Shown piece by piece: positions 1 through 8,478 of a stretch of 64,000 nucleotides of DNA. Position 1 is the stretch's first letter. Every line of letters starts with the position of its first letter. Source of the stretch: Paractinoplanes pyxinae (GTDB lineage Bacteria; Actinomycetota; Actinomycetes; Mycobacteriales; Micromonosporaceae); contig NZ_JAPNTZ010000008.1 in NCBI RefSeq assembly GCF_026626335.1, forward strand, positions 372,001-436,000, given 5' to 3'. The position numbers and the translations under genes were made by a program. Below the pieces are notes generated by a model, which did no database searches, was not told the origin of the DNA, and worked only from the letters and a program-made list of their open reading frames with translations.

Positions 1-124
1 ACAATTGCGCCTCGGTCAGTGTGAGCGCGCTCGCCTCCTCGGACGCGCGGCTCAGCACGCCGGAGGTCTCGTCCCACATCGCCGCGTCGGTGTGCAACGC
101 CTCGAGGGCCGCCTTGAGCGTCAT
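1..124 (-). CDS. WXG100-like small protein (partial, runs off left edge)
   Basis: Only the first 41 codons are in the window. The ATG at 122-124 is preceded by GAGG five bases upstream, in the 9-bp gap after the tandem-YbaB gene. The peptide is a helix-forming stretch (begins MTLKAALEALHTDAAMWDE) with a single central Trp, resembling the first helix of WXG100/ESX-type or related actinobacterial helical-hairpin proteins; the second helix and any WxG turn lie outside. If that is right it would be a candidate substrate of a type VII secretion system, with the neighbouring YbaB-like protein as its usual genomic companion. The call rests on length, composition and context only. Confidence 0.5.
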   Translation of the reverse strand, partial: MTLKAALEALHTDAAMWDETSGVLSRASEEASALTLTEAQL

Positions 125-133
125 CGTCGCCTC

Positions 134-880
134 TCAGTCGGTCAGGCGCAGCCGCCGGGCCAGCCCGAGCGGGTCCTGCGCCAGTTGCTGCGCTTCACCG
201 AGCCGGCTGTCGGCGATTATTTCCCGTACGCCATGACGTCCGGCCTCGAGATAAGCGGCGCGAAAGGCGGCCGCAGTCTGCCGGGCGATGTTTACCTCGT
301 GGGCCTGCAGCAGCCACTGCCGGTCGTACCCGACGGCCGTGACGTCCCCGCCGCCGGTCACCGTCACCTGGACTTTGCGGTCAGAACTGCGTCCCGTGTA
401 CGTGGCTCGGAGCGCACCGTCGAGCGCGCCCGACACCTCGTCGAGCCCTTCATCGATCGACTCCACGAGGGCCAGCAGCTCCCGCAGAGCTGCCTCACTG
501 TCCTCCACCGACATCGGACCACCGCCGCCGGCCGCCTCCTGCAGCCGCCGCGCGAAGTCCTCCCGATCAACCGACCCCGCCGCAACGGGCGCCTGCTCGG
601 CGTACGCGTCGCCCCAGGCCTCGAAACGGCGCCGGGTGGCCGCCCCGACCGCCTCGATCACCGCCTCGTCGAGGGCGAGCGACCCGAGCAGCCGCCGCCA
701 GCCGTTGGCGACCGCGACGCCGCTGACCCGGCCCTGATCGTCGAGCGTGACGGTGACCGCGCCCGACCGGTCGGTGGCGGTGGCGCCGGACGCACGCTGC
801 TCGGCGGCACGCGCCTGAGCCGCGAGGGCCGCACCCTCGTCGGCCAGCGCTCGCATGTGGTCCAGTCGATCGTCCGACAC
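134..880 (-). CDS. Tandem YbaB/EbfC-like protein
   Basis: A 248-residue protein. The GTG at 878-880 is chosen because GGGGGAG sits just upstream; a longer ORF extends further but lacks a ribosome site. Two similar halves are visible. Residues ~1-95 have a helix, a short beta region (AVTVTLDDQGRVSGVAV) and a helix. Residues ~120-215 repeat this pattern (KVQVTVTGGGDVTAVGYD). This is the fold order of YbaB/EbfC DNA-binding proteins, which normally carry one copy and dimerise. In actinobacteria such diverged YbaB proteins often sit beside WXG100-type genes, as here (9-bp gap to the next gene, so probably one operon). Whether it binds DNA is unknown; it may act in ESX biology instead. Confidence 0.65.
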   Translation of the reverse strand: MSDDRLDHMRALADEGAALAAQARAAEQRASGATATDRSGAVTVTLDDQGRVSGVAVANGWRRLLGSLALDEAVIEAVGAATRRRFEAWGDAYAEQAPVAAGSVDREDFARRLQEAAGGGGPMSVEDSEAALRELLALVESIDEGLDEVSGALDGALRATYTGRSSDRKVQVTVTGGGDVTAVGYDRQWLLQAHEVNIARQTAAAFRAAYLEAGRHGVREIIADSRLGEAQQLAQDPLGLARRLRLTD

Positions 881-959
881 AGTGCTCCCCCCGGCGCAAC
901 TCCGTGGACTTTCCCAAAGCGGGCACGACCGTCGCAACCCCGCCCGGAGGAAAGCCGCA

Positions 960-2282
960 TTACGCCTCGAGCGGCGCCACCGACAGCGAGCCGATGCCGG
1001 CCACCGCCTCGATCCGCAGGCCGCCCGACTTCTCGTCCGACCCCCGCGAGCGCAGCGTGCTGCCCTTGTCGACCCCGCGGTCGCGTTCCCCGTTCAGCTC
1101 GACCGAGCCCGCGCCCTTGCGGATCTTGACCTTGACCGGGAACTCGCCCTCCGTGCCGATGGTCCAGCGGTGCACGCCGCCGGCCATCCGGATCTCGATC
1201 TGGCGTTCCTGGCGGGGCAGGGTGAGGTCGAGGCGATCGGCGCCACCCTCGAAGTAGAAGTCGCGCACCTTGCCGCCGGCCATGGCGAACGAGCCGCGTT
1301 TGACACCGCCGTCCATCCGCACGGTCCAGGTGATCCGCTCGTCGAGCACCACGTCGACCTCCCCCGAGCCTTCGTCCCGGATCTGCTCGGCGGTGAGCTT
1401 GAGCGAGGTGCCGTCGAGACTGGCATCCGGTTTGACGCCGCTGCCGCCGGGCGAGCCCACCCAGGCCACACCGTTGCCGGTCGGGCGGCCGAGCTTCACG
1501 TTGAGCTCGGTGACGTCGGAAGCCAGCACGAACGTGCCGGCCGCGAACGCGGGCCCGGGCGGGGCTGCGGGCGATGCCGGGGCCGAGGGCGGAGCGGTCG
1601 TGGCGGCGGCCGAGCTCGGGGCCGGCGCGATCGAGACCGGCGGGTTGGGCGTGCCGCCGACGATGATGCCGGGGTCGGCGGCCGCGGTCGGCGCCGGCGC
1701 GGGCTCGTCGTCGCCGGCGAACCGGGCCAGCGCCACGCCGCCGATCCCGAGCACCAGCACCGCACCGGCCGCCCCGGCGATCACTCGCAAGCGGCGGCGG
1801 GGCGGCCCGTCCAGCGGCTCCAGGGGCGACCCGGTCACGGACGGGGGCGGCGCGAAAGGGGGCAACGAGGACCGCGACGCGGAGCGACGCGACGATGGCG
1901 ACGACCCAAGCGGCGCAGAAGGCGGTGACAAGGCCGGCGACCCGGAAGGCGCGGAAGACGTCGGCGAGGCGGGTGACCCGGAAAGCGCAGAAGACGGCGA
2001 TGAGACCGGCGACCCGGTCGGTGTAGAAGACGTCGACGGGGACAGCGTGGAGGGGGGTGGTGCGGAGCGAGACGACGACGGCGGCGTAGCAGGCAGCGGC
2101 GGGGACGGCGACTCCGACGACGAGGGCGGCGACGAAGGCGAGTCGGGCCAGTAGTCGGAGATCCGGGGGAACGTCACGGTGGCGGGCCGGGCGGTCCCGT
2201 CGGCCGATCCCGCGTACGTGCCGGTGTCGTACGCCCCCGTCGGCTGGTCGTCACTGGGCGGTGGGAGGGCGGAGCCTTCCAT
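960..2282 (-). CDS. Membrane-anchored protein with Pro/Ser-rich cytoplasmic region
   Basis: A 440-residue protein of no recognised family. ATG start with GGAGG six bases upstream. Residues ~45-150 are low-complexity Ser/Pro/Ala/Thr, encoded by imperfect DNA repeats (about 1900-2100). After a basic patch (PPRRRLR) a single hydrophobic helix follows at ~165-188. Then comes a second Pro/Ala/Ser linker, and residues ~245-440 form an alternating beta-rich domain with regularly spaced Asp/Gly turns (DGGVKRGSF, GGADRLDL, AGGVHRWTI). The positive patch before the helix suggests an inside N-terminus and an exported beta domain. Divergent from the AbfB-domain gene at 2493, which has a similar linker architecture. 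Function unknown. Confidence 0.6.
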   Translation of the reverse strand: MEGSALPPPSDDQPTGAYDTGTYAGSADGTARPATVTFPRISDYWPDSPSSPPSSSESPSPPLPATPPSSSRSAPPPSTLSPSTSSTPTGSPVSSPSSALSGSPASPTSSAPSGSPALSPPSAPLGSSPSSRRSASRSSLPPFAPPPSVTGSPLEPLDGPPRRRLRVIAGAAGAVLVLGIGGVALARFAGDDEPAPAPTAAADPGIIVGGTPNPPVSIAPAPSSAAATTAPPSAPASPAAPPGPAFAAGTFVLASDVTELNVKLGRPTGNGVAWVGSPGGSGVKPDASLDGTSLKLTAEQIRDEGSGEVDVVLDERITWTVRMDGGVKRGSFAMAGGKVRDFYFEGGADRLDLTLPRQERQIEIRMAGGVHRWTIGTEGEFPVKVKIRKGAGSVELNGERDRGVDKGSTLRSRGSDEKSGGLRIEAVAGIGSLSVAPLEA

Positions 2283-2492
2283 CGCGCGCCTCCTCGGTGC
2301 GGCCGCGGCAGCCCGTGGACCCGGGCGCCGTCACCGGGGAGTACGAGGGAGATCACGCAAGGGTTCGACGCCGATGCATCCACTGTGGGTCTGCCCGAAC
2401 GGGAAACGACCCTTGCCCCTAGCCGATTTCACCGTAAGAATGCCTTTCCGTCAGCTTAAAAGAGTCTTAGCCGATGGCAGGGATCCGCACAG

Positions 2493-3389
2493 ATGCCCAA
2501 CAAGGACCCCCACGACCGTCTCCGCATCGGCGGCTGGGTCCCGCCCTACCGCGACGCCAACGGACCGCTGCGCCCACCGGCTCCCCCCAACCGCCTCGGC
2601 ACCGCCGCCCGCCGCGCCCTGCCCGCCGGCCTGTGGCCCACCGCGGCCCAGCCCCGCCCGTCCGGCGGCGGCTTCGCCGTCGGCCGCCGCGCGCTGGTCG
2701 CCCTGTCCACCGGCGCCGTGATCGTGGTGGCCGGTCTGGCCGCGCTCTCGCTGCGTGACGACCCCGGCGCCACCGCCCTGGCCCAGCGCGAGGTCCTGCT
2801 GCCGGCGCCCCCGACCGACCCGGTGTCCGTGCTGCCCTCCCCCACCACCAGCAGCCCCGGCTCGGTGGTCCGCACGCCGACCCACCACCGCACCACAACC
2901 CGCCCCACCGAGCGCGCCACCACAACAAGGCCGCCCAGCCCCCGCCCACCGGCGAAGACCACCACTCCCCCGCCGAGCCTCGTGCCCGGCGCGACGATCG
3001 GCCTCGAACTCGCCGACCACCCCGGCTACCGCCTGCGCCACCGCAACTTCGTCGCCCGCCTCGACGAGGTCGGCGACGCCCAGAGCCGCGCCGACGCCCG
3101 CTTCGCCGTCCGCCGGGGCCTGGCCTCAGCCGAGTGCTTCTCGCTCGAGGCCGGCAACTTCCCCGGCTACTTCCTACGGCACCGCGACTACGTCCTCCAC
3201 CTGGACCGCCGCGACGGCTCCCGCCTCTTCGACCAGGACGCCACCTTCTGCCCCCGCCCCACCGGCACCGGCAACGCCCTCCTTCTGGAGTCCCTGAACT
3301 ACCCGGGCCGGTTCCTGTCCGCCCGCGACGACGGCATCCGCATCTCCCGCCGCGACGCCACCGCCTTCGTCGTCAGAAAGCCCCTCTGA
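2493..3389 (+). CDS. Membrane-anchored AbfB (arabinofuran-binding, beta-trefoil) domain protein
   Basis: 298 residues. A cytoplasmic N-terminus of ~65 residues precedes a single membrane helix at ~68-88 (RALVALSTGAVIVVAGLAAL). A Pro/Thr-rich stalk follows at ~105-165, then an AbfB-type domain. Three internal repeats typical of a beta-trefoil are visible: LELADHPGYRLRHRNF, LEAGNFPGYFLRHRDY and LESLNYPGRFLSARDD. AbfB/CBM42 modules bind arabinofuranose side chains of arabinoxylan, normally fused to arabinofuranosidases. Here no catalytic domain is present, so an adhesin or surface sugar sensor is the likelier role (inference). Actinomycete cell-wall arabinan is a possible alternative ligand. Confidence 0.75.
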   Translation: MPNKDPHDRLRIGGWVPPYRDANGPLRPPAPPNRLGTAARRALPAGLWPTAAQPRPSGGGFAVGRRALVALSTGAVIVVAGLAALSLRDDPGATALAQREVLLPAPPTDPVSVLPSPTTSSPGSVVRTPTHHRTTTRPTERATTTRPPSPRPPAKTTTPPPSLVPGATIGLELADHPGYRLRHRNFVARLDEVGDAQSRADARFAVRRGLASAECFSLEAGNFPGYFLRHRDYVLHLDRRDGSRLFDQDATFCPRPTGTGNALLLESLNYPGRFLSARDDGIRISRRDATAFVVRKPL

Positions 3390-3461
3390 AACGCCTGATC
3401 GTCCACTTGCGATCTTCACACGGACCGTGGTCGCCTGAGATCTCCCCGCACCCCGCGCCCG

Positions 3462-4862
3462 GTGAGGTCCTCCTTGTTCGACGCCGCCCGCTACGACCGG
3501 GAGGTTCTGCGCCCTCTGCGCGGCACGCACGGCCGCCTGCCCGCGGGTGATCTGCTCGCGCGCTACGCGATCGACCCCGGCATGAACGCGGTCGAGCTGG
3601 CCGCCCACCTGACCGAGATCCGGGCCTGGTGGCGGTCGCGGGCCCAGGCGCCCGACTTCCGGGCCCAGGTGTGCCGGCTGCTGCTCGACGCCGACGTGGA
3701 GCTCGCCGCCTCGGCCGGGCCCGCCATGGAGGATCCAGCCTGGTGGCTCGAGCAGGGCAACCGCTCGCCGGCCGGGCCGGTGGTGGCCGCCCCGCCCGCT
3801 GTGGCCGAGCGGGGCGACCGGCCGGTCCCGTCGCGCGACTGGCGGGTCGACGCCCGGCGGGTCTTCTGGTCCACGCTGGCCACCCTCGAGCGCGCGCCCG
3901 CGGTCGTGCTCGCCGAGCAGCCCGCGCCTTCGTCCGCTCCGGCGCCCGGCGCCGAGCCGCCCTCCCTCGTGCCCGACCTGGCCGTCCGGCCCGTCGCGGC
4001 CGAGGGCGACCGCTGCCGCATCGAGCTGTCCTGGCCCGACGCCGGGTCCGACGTCCGGGTGCGGCACGCGCCGCAGTCGCCGCCGTTCGGGGCCGGCGCC
4101 GAGGTCGACTGGCCGGGTGGGTGGGGTGCCGAGGTGACGGGGCCGGCGCAGCGGCGCGGCGGCGACCGGGTGCTCACCCTGACCGTGCCCACCGGCTACC
4201 GGGTCTACCTGCCGTTCCTGGTCGACGGGGAGCGGGCCCACGCGGGCCGGCTGACCGGGCTCGACCCCGCGCCTCAGGTGCGTGAGCTGCGGGTGGAGCG
4301 GGACGGGGACGGCGCGTTCGCCACCTGGGTGTGGCCGCCCGAGGCGGACCTGGCCGAGGTCTCGTGGGCTGGCCGGCGGCACCGGGTCACGGTCGCCGAG
4401 TACGCCGAGGCCGCGGGTTTCGCCATCGCCGAGGCTCGGGCGGGCGGCGTGGTCGCGGTGCGGGCGCTGCTACCGGTGGGCAGCGGCCTGGCCTACTCAC
4501 CCGCGGTCACGGCCACGATCGACCGGGCGCCCGTCCGGGTGCGCTACGACCTGACCCGCCGGCGCCGCCTGACCGGCGGGGCCGAGCTGATCGTCACCGT
4601 CACCACCGACGGCGACTGCTCCGGCGTCGACCTCGACCTGGTGCTGCACAAGGGCGACTACCTTCCGCTCGACGCCGGCCAGGGTGACCTGCTGGCCCGC
4701 TTCACCGGCCTCGACCTGCACGTCGAGGAGCCGCTGCGCCTCACCTGGCCCTGGCCCGACGTCCCCCGGCGCGACCGGCCGTACTGGATCGTGGGTTTCT
4801 TCCACGCGCCGCAGCGGATCGCCGTCGAGGCCCCACCGATCGACCACCTGAGGTACTCATGA
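3462..4862 (+). CDS. Unknown protein, first gene of the DO-GTPase2/GAP1-like operon
   Basis: 466 residues, not recognised. Start is a GTG at 3462; an in-frame TTG at 3474 (LFDAARYDREVL) is the main alternative. Residues 1-100 are mostly helical and Trp-containing (AWWRSRAQAPDFRAQV, WWLEQG). An Ala/Pro linker lies at ~150-170. Residues ~175-460 look beta-rich, with repeated strand-turn patterns that could be two or three Ig/FN3-like modules, ending in a Trp/Pro-rich segment (LTWPWPDVP). No signal peptide or membrane helix is seen. The stop overlaps the start of the GTPase gene (ATGA), so the two are translationally coupled and likely act together. The role may be target recognition or scaffold for the GTPase module (inference). 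Confidence 0.6.
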   Translation: MRSSLFDAARYDREVLRPLRGTHGRLPAGDLLARYAIDPGMNAVELAAHLTEIRAWWRSRAQAPDFRAQVCRLLLDADVELAASAGPAMEDPAWWLEQGNRSPAGPVVAAPPAVAERGDRPVPSRDWRVDARRVFWSTLATLERAPAVVLAEQPAPSSAPAPGAEPPSLVPDLAVRPVAAEGDRCRIELSWPDAGSDVRVRHAPQSPPFGAGAEVDWPGGWGAEVTGPAQRRGGDRVLTLTVPTGYRVYLPFLVDGERAHAGRLTGLDPAPQVRELRVERDGDGAFATWVWPPEADLAEVSWAGRRHRVTVAEYAEAAGFAIAEARAGGVVAVRALLPVGSGLAYSPAVTATIDRAPVRVRYDLTRRRRLTGGAELIVTVTTDGDCSGVDLDLVLHKGDYLPLDAGQGDLLARFTGLDLHVEEPLRLTWPWPDVPRRDRPYWIVGFFHAPQRIAVEAPPIDHLRYS

Positions 4863-6070
4863 CCAAGCTGAGCTGCCCGTTCTGCTACAACGCGATCAAG
4901 CGCCGGTCGGAGCTGTTCTTCCTGTGCCGCGGCAAGCCGACCGCGACCCGGCCCGCCTGCCGCCCCGAGCCGGACGAGGCCCGCCGCAACCTGACCGGCT
5001 TCGCCGAGCCGACGCTGCCCGCGTTCGAGGCGGTCACCGAGAACCTCATGCTGCCTCGCAACCGGGCCCAATGCCCGCACTGCCTGGGCGAGACCACCAC
5101 CCGGGCCTGCCCGCACTGCCACACCGCGCTGCCGATGGAGTTCGGGACGGACGCCAGCCCGATGGTCGCCATGGTCGGCGCCCGGGGAACCGGCAAGACC
5201 GTGTACCTGACCGTACTGGCCGAGGAGCTGCAGAAGCCGAAGATCCGCAAGGAGTTCCGGGCCAGTGTGCGGACGATCGGCGACGGCCAGGACGGTTTCG
5301 GCGCGCAGACGCAGTGGGTGCGGCAGAACATCCGCCAGGTCTACCGCGACCGGAAACTGTTCGAGGCGACGGCGCAGGCCATCGGCGGCCGCAAGGAGCC
5401 GGTCGTCCTGGAGTGGCGAGGTGAGCACACCGGGCTGCTCGGGCGCCGGAAATTCCGTACGAACTATCTGTCGTTCTACGACACCGCGGGCGAGGATCTG
5501 TCGACCGACGGCCAGACCTACAACCTGCACTACCTGAGCGCGGCCGACTATCTGATCCTGCTGCTCGACCCGTTCCAGCTGCCCGAGGTGCAGCGCCTGC
5601 TGCGGCTGCCGCCCGCGGCGACCCGGCACAGCATCGACGGCGAGCCCCCGATCGGCGTGCTGCACCGCATCACCGACGCGCTCAAGCGGGGCGACCACTG
5701 GAACGGCCGGCAGATCACCGTGCCGATCGCGGTCGCCTTCGCCAAGATGGACGCCTACTACCGGCACGTCGACGAGACCCACCCGCTGCGCCGTACGCGG
5801 CGGCGCCCCGGCGGTTACGACAGCACGGCCGGCCGCACCATCCACGAGCAGATGGCTGCGCTGCTCAACCAGTGGGGCGGCGCCGAGATCGACGACCACC
5901 TACGGGGCCATTACCGGTCGTACCAGTACTTCGCGGTCTCGGCTCTGGGCGCCGAACCCGACTACGAGAACAACATGGTCGACCCGCGCGGCGTGCGGCC
6001 CGACCGGGTCGAGGAGCCCCTGCTCTGGCTGATGCACCAGGGCGGGCTGGTGCCCAGGGCGAGCACGTGA
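4859..6070 (+). CDS. Zinc-ribbon GTPase of the DO-GTPase2 type
   Basis: 403 residues. The N-terminus has two Cys clusters: CPFC at 6-9 with later Cys, and CPHC at 72-75 with CPHC at 84-87, typical of zinc ribbons. A P-loop GARGTGKT lies at 107-114, followed by FYDTAGED (DxxG, switch II) and AFAKMD (the NKxD-like guanine specificity motif). This matches the double-GTPase-associated family described in NTP-dependent conflict systems of multicellular bacteria. It overlaps both neighbours (ATGA upstream, GTGA downstream) and so is the core of a three-gene operon. It probably acts as the nucleotide-dependent switch that senses an invasion or self-damage signal through its GAP1 partner (inference from family context, not shown here). 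Confidence 0.8.
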   Translation: MTKLSCPFCYNAIKRRSELFFLCRGKPTATRPACRPEPDEARRNLTGFAEPTLPAFEAVTENLMLPRNRAQCPHCLGETTTRACPHCHTALPMEFGTDASPMVAMVGARGTGKTVYLTVLAEELQKPKIRKEFRASVRTIGDGQDGFGAQTQWVRQNIRQVYRDRKLFEATAQAIGGRKEPVVLEWRGEHTGLLGRRKFRTNYLSFYDTAGEDLSTDGQTYNLHYLSAADYLILLLDPFQLPEVQRLLRLPPAATRHSIDGEPPIGVLHRITDALKRGDHWNGRQITVPIAVAFAKMDAYYRHVDETHPLRRTRRRPGGYDSTAGRTIHEQMAALLNQWGGAEIDDHLRGHYRSYQYFAVSALGAEPDYENNMVDPRGVRPDRVEEPLLWLMHQGGLVPRAST

Positions 6071-8475
6071 CCGGGCGCTTCGACACCTTCATCTACACCA
6101 ACTGCCGGGCCGGCGAGGGGCTGCAGCAGCGCGACGGCTTCCAGTTCCAGGCGCTCTCGCCGGGAGCCGACCGCCAGGTCATGCCGTTGGTGCAGCGCCG
6201 CCTGCTCTACGAGCCGTCGCCGGTGTGGATGCGGGAACGCCGTCCCGCGGCCGAGTATCCGCCCTCATTCGCCCACGTCCACGACGGCCGGCACTACGCC
6301 ACGGCGGCCGGGGTCTATCTGGGCCGGGAGTCCGGCGGCGGGCGCGAGGGCAACCAGCTGACCCACGCCATCGCGACCGACGACCCCACCGCGTACGGGC
6401 TGGTCCGCCCTTCCCAGCTCTTCGGCGCGCCGTTCTGGACGGCGGTGCCGGCGCCTGCGCAGGAGTGCCCGCCGCTCGACCCCGGCTGGCGGCCCGGCCC
6501 GTTCGGCGTGCCCGAGGCCCAGCGCTTCGTGCTCGCCCAGCACAAAGGCACGCAGCTCCTCACCGCCCTGCTCTCTCATCTGCGCCGCGGGGAGAGCGAT
6601 CCGCGGCGGGTGCTGTTCCTGGCCCGTGAGCCCGAGCTGGTGCTGCGCTGGGTCACCGCGGCCACCCTGCTCGTGCCGCACCAGCAGGCCCTGGGCATCG
6701 ACTTCAAGATCTTCACGCTGAACCCGGCCTACACTGACCACCGCATCCTGGCCGTCCACCCGGACTGGTCGACCGGCTCGGCCAGCCTCGACAACCAGCT
6801 CGGCTATCTCGTGTTCGACCTGGTCCGCCAGGACTGGACGCCGGTCGAGCCCGACCCGCAGAGCACCCGCTGGGTCGAGTTGTTCCTGGGCGAGGACCCG
6901 TACGACATCGTCGACGCCGTCGAGATCGCGGCCGCCGCCTCGGCCGGGCACCCGGGGCTGGCGCCCGTCGAGACGTCCTTCGGCCTGGCCGTCGTCCTGG
7001 GCCGGCCGCCCGAGGCGCATGCGGTCGGGCCGATCGTGACCTGGCTCGCCGGCGCGTCCGCCGCGCTGGTCGAACGGTACGGGCCCGACCTGGTCGACCG
7101 CCTGCTGGAGGATCCCGGCCGGCTGCCCATCGAGGAGCTCGACGCCCTCGACGCCGCGGTCAGCGCTCGTCTGCCCGGCCGGGCCGCCCGGGTGCGGCTG
7201 GTACTGCTGCGGGCCGAGCTGGACGAGCTGCGGAGCACGGCCGAGGTCGAGCCGGGCCGCCTGACCCCGATCGAACCGCCGGCCTGGAGCCGCGACGACG
7301 AGAACGCCGCCGTCGACCTGCTGGCCACCGAGATGTCCCGGGCCGACCCGGCGCACTTCGAGGCGCTGCTGCGGCTGGCCGCACGCTTCGGCGTCGCGCC
7401 CTCGCACAGCCTGCTCGACCCCGGGCTGCAGCGGTTCCTCGAGTTCTGGGCAGAGAGCCCCCGGCCCGAGTTCGATCCCGCGACCTGGGCCGACGGCGAC
7501 GAGGTGGAGCGGAAGCTGCGCCGCCTGCTCGAACGGACGATCGTGAACGGCCGGGCGACCAGCGAGGCGGTCGGCAGCCTGTGGTGGCGCAGCCTCACCC
7601 CGCCCGCCCAGTTGGAGAACGAGCTCGACCGGGCGATCGTGAGCGCGGCCATGATGCAGCTGGACGAGCGCAGCCGCGGCAACCTGGCCGACCGGATGAT
7701 GCGCTCGACCGCCCCGGACGCGCTGCCCGACCTGGCCGGCGTGCTGTGGCAGCGGGCGGTGCCCACCCTGACCGAGGCCCGCAAGCTCATCCGGCAGCTG
7801 CCCCCGACCGTCACGCTGTTCGACGTCCACCTGCCGGCGCTGGCCGAGGCGCTGCTCGGCCCCGAGGTCTCGGACGAGCAGTTCAAGGTCGCGTACGCGC
7901 TGGCCGTCGAACGCCGCGTCTGGCAGCCCACCCCCGCGGTGCAGGCCCGGATCTCCGACGAGGGCAACATCCGGTACGTGCTCGTGCAGCTCACCAAGGC
8001 GTCGGTGGACACCTGGCGGCTGACCGAGGCGATGCGCGACGTCCCGGCCCACACGGTGAGCAACAACTACGAGCGCCTGCTGCGCGCGATGGTGCGGGCC
8101 CCGATGGCCGCGGCCGCCCTGGCCGTCCTGGCCGTGCTGAGCGACCATCCCGACCTGCCGGCCGACTTCACCACCGAGGTCACCCGCGGCATCATCTCGG
8201 ACGACTGGCGGCCGGCCCAGATGGCCGCGGCGTTCGTCCTGCACAACCAGCCGTACGCGAATCCGGCCCTGCTGCCGCTGGGCGAGCGGCAGGTTCTGGA
8301 GCGGTTGAGCCGTACGGTCATCGACTTCGCCGTCCGCGCCTCGGCCTCCCGCCTCGAGGTCGTCAACGACCAGATCGAGCTGCTCGACGATCCCTGGCCC
8401 GCCCAGTGGGCCGAGTTCCTGCGCCGCAACCGCAGCGGCGGGATCCTGCGCCGCATCGTCCGCTCCGACCCCTGA
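6067..8475 (+). CDS. GAP1-like GTPase-associated protein
   Basis: 802 residues. The GTG at 6067-6069 overlaps the preceding stop (GTGA). The first ~250 residues fit a GAP1-N2-like region: it opens TGRFDTFIYTNCRAGEGL, and features such as VYLGRESGGGREGN are followed by a WTAV segment. The middle (~250-450) is mixed alpha/beta. The C-terminal half is all-helical with repeated Leu/Ala helices, as expected for GAP1-M/GAP1-C-like segments. These large proteins accompany DO-GTPases in predicted conflict systems and are thought to transmit the GTPase state. The gene ends 3 bp from the convergent TPR-protein gene with no visible terminator, so the 3' ends of the two operons' transcripts must overlap. 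Confidence 0.75.
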   Translation: MTGRFDTFIYTNCRAGEGLQQRDGFQFQALSPGADRQVMPLVQRRLLYEPSPVWMRERRPAAEYPPSFAHVHDGRHYATAAGVYLGRESGGGREGNQLTHAIATDDPTAYGLVRPSQLFGAPFWTAVPAPAQECPPLDPGWRPGPFGVPEAQRFVLAQHKGTQLLTALLSHLRRGESDPRRVLFLAREPELVLRWVTAATLLVPHQQALGIDFKIFTLNPAYTDHRILAVHPDWSTGSASLDNQLGYLVFDLVRQDWTPVEPDPQSTRWVELFLGEDPYDIVDAVEIAAAASAGHPGLAPVETSFGLAVVLGRPPEAHAVGPIVTWLAGASAALVERYGPDLVDRLLEDPGRLPIEELDALDAAVSARLPGRAARVRLVLLRAELDELRSTAEVEPGRLTPIEPPAWSRDDENAAVDLLATEMSRADPAHFEALLRLAARFGVAPSHSLLDPGLQRFLEFWAESPRPEFDPATWADGDEVERKLRRLLERTIVNGRATSEAVGSLWWRSLTPPAQLENELDRAIVSAAMMQLDERSRGNLADRMMRSTAPDALPDLAGVLWQRAVPTLTEARKLIRQLPPTVTLFDVHLPALAEALLGPEVSDEQFKVAYALAVERRVWQPTPAVQARISDEGNIRYVLVQLTKASVDTWRLTEAMRDVPAHTVSNNYERLLRAMVRAPMAAAALAVLAVLSDHPDLPADFTTEVTRGIISDDWRPAQMAAAFVLHNQPYANPALLPLGERQVLERLSRTVIDFAVRASASRLEVVNDQIELLDDPWPAQWAEFLRRNRSGGILRRIVRSDP

Positions 8476-8478
8476 GCC

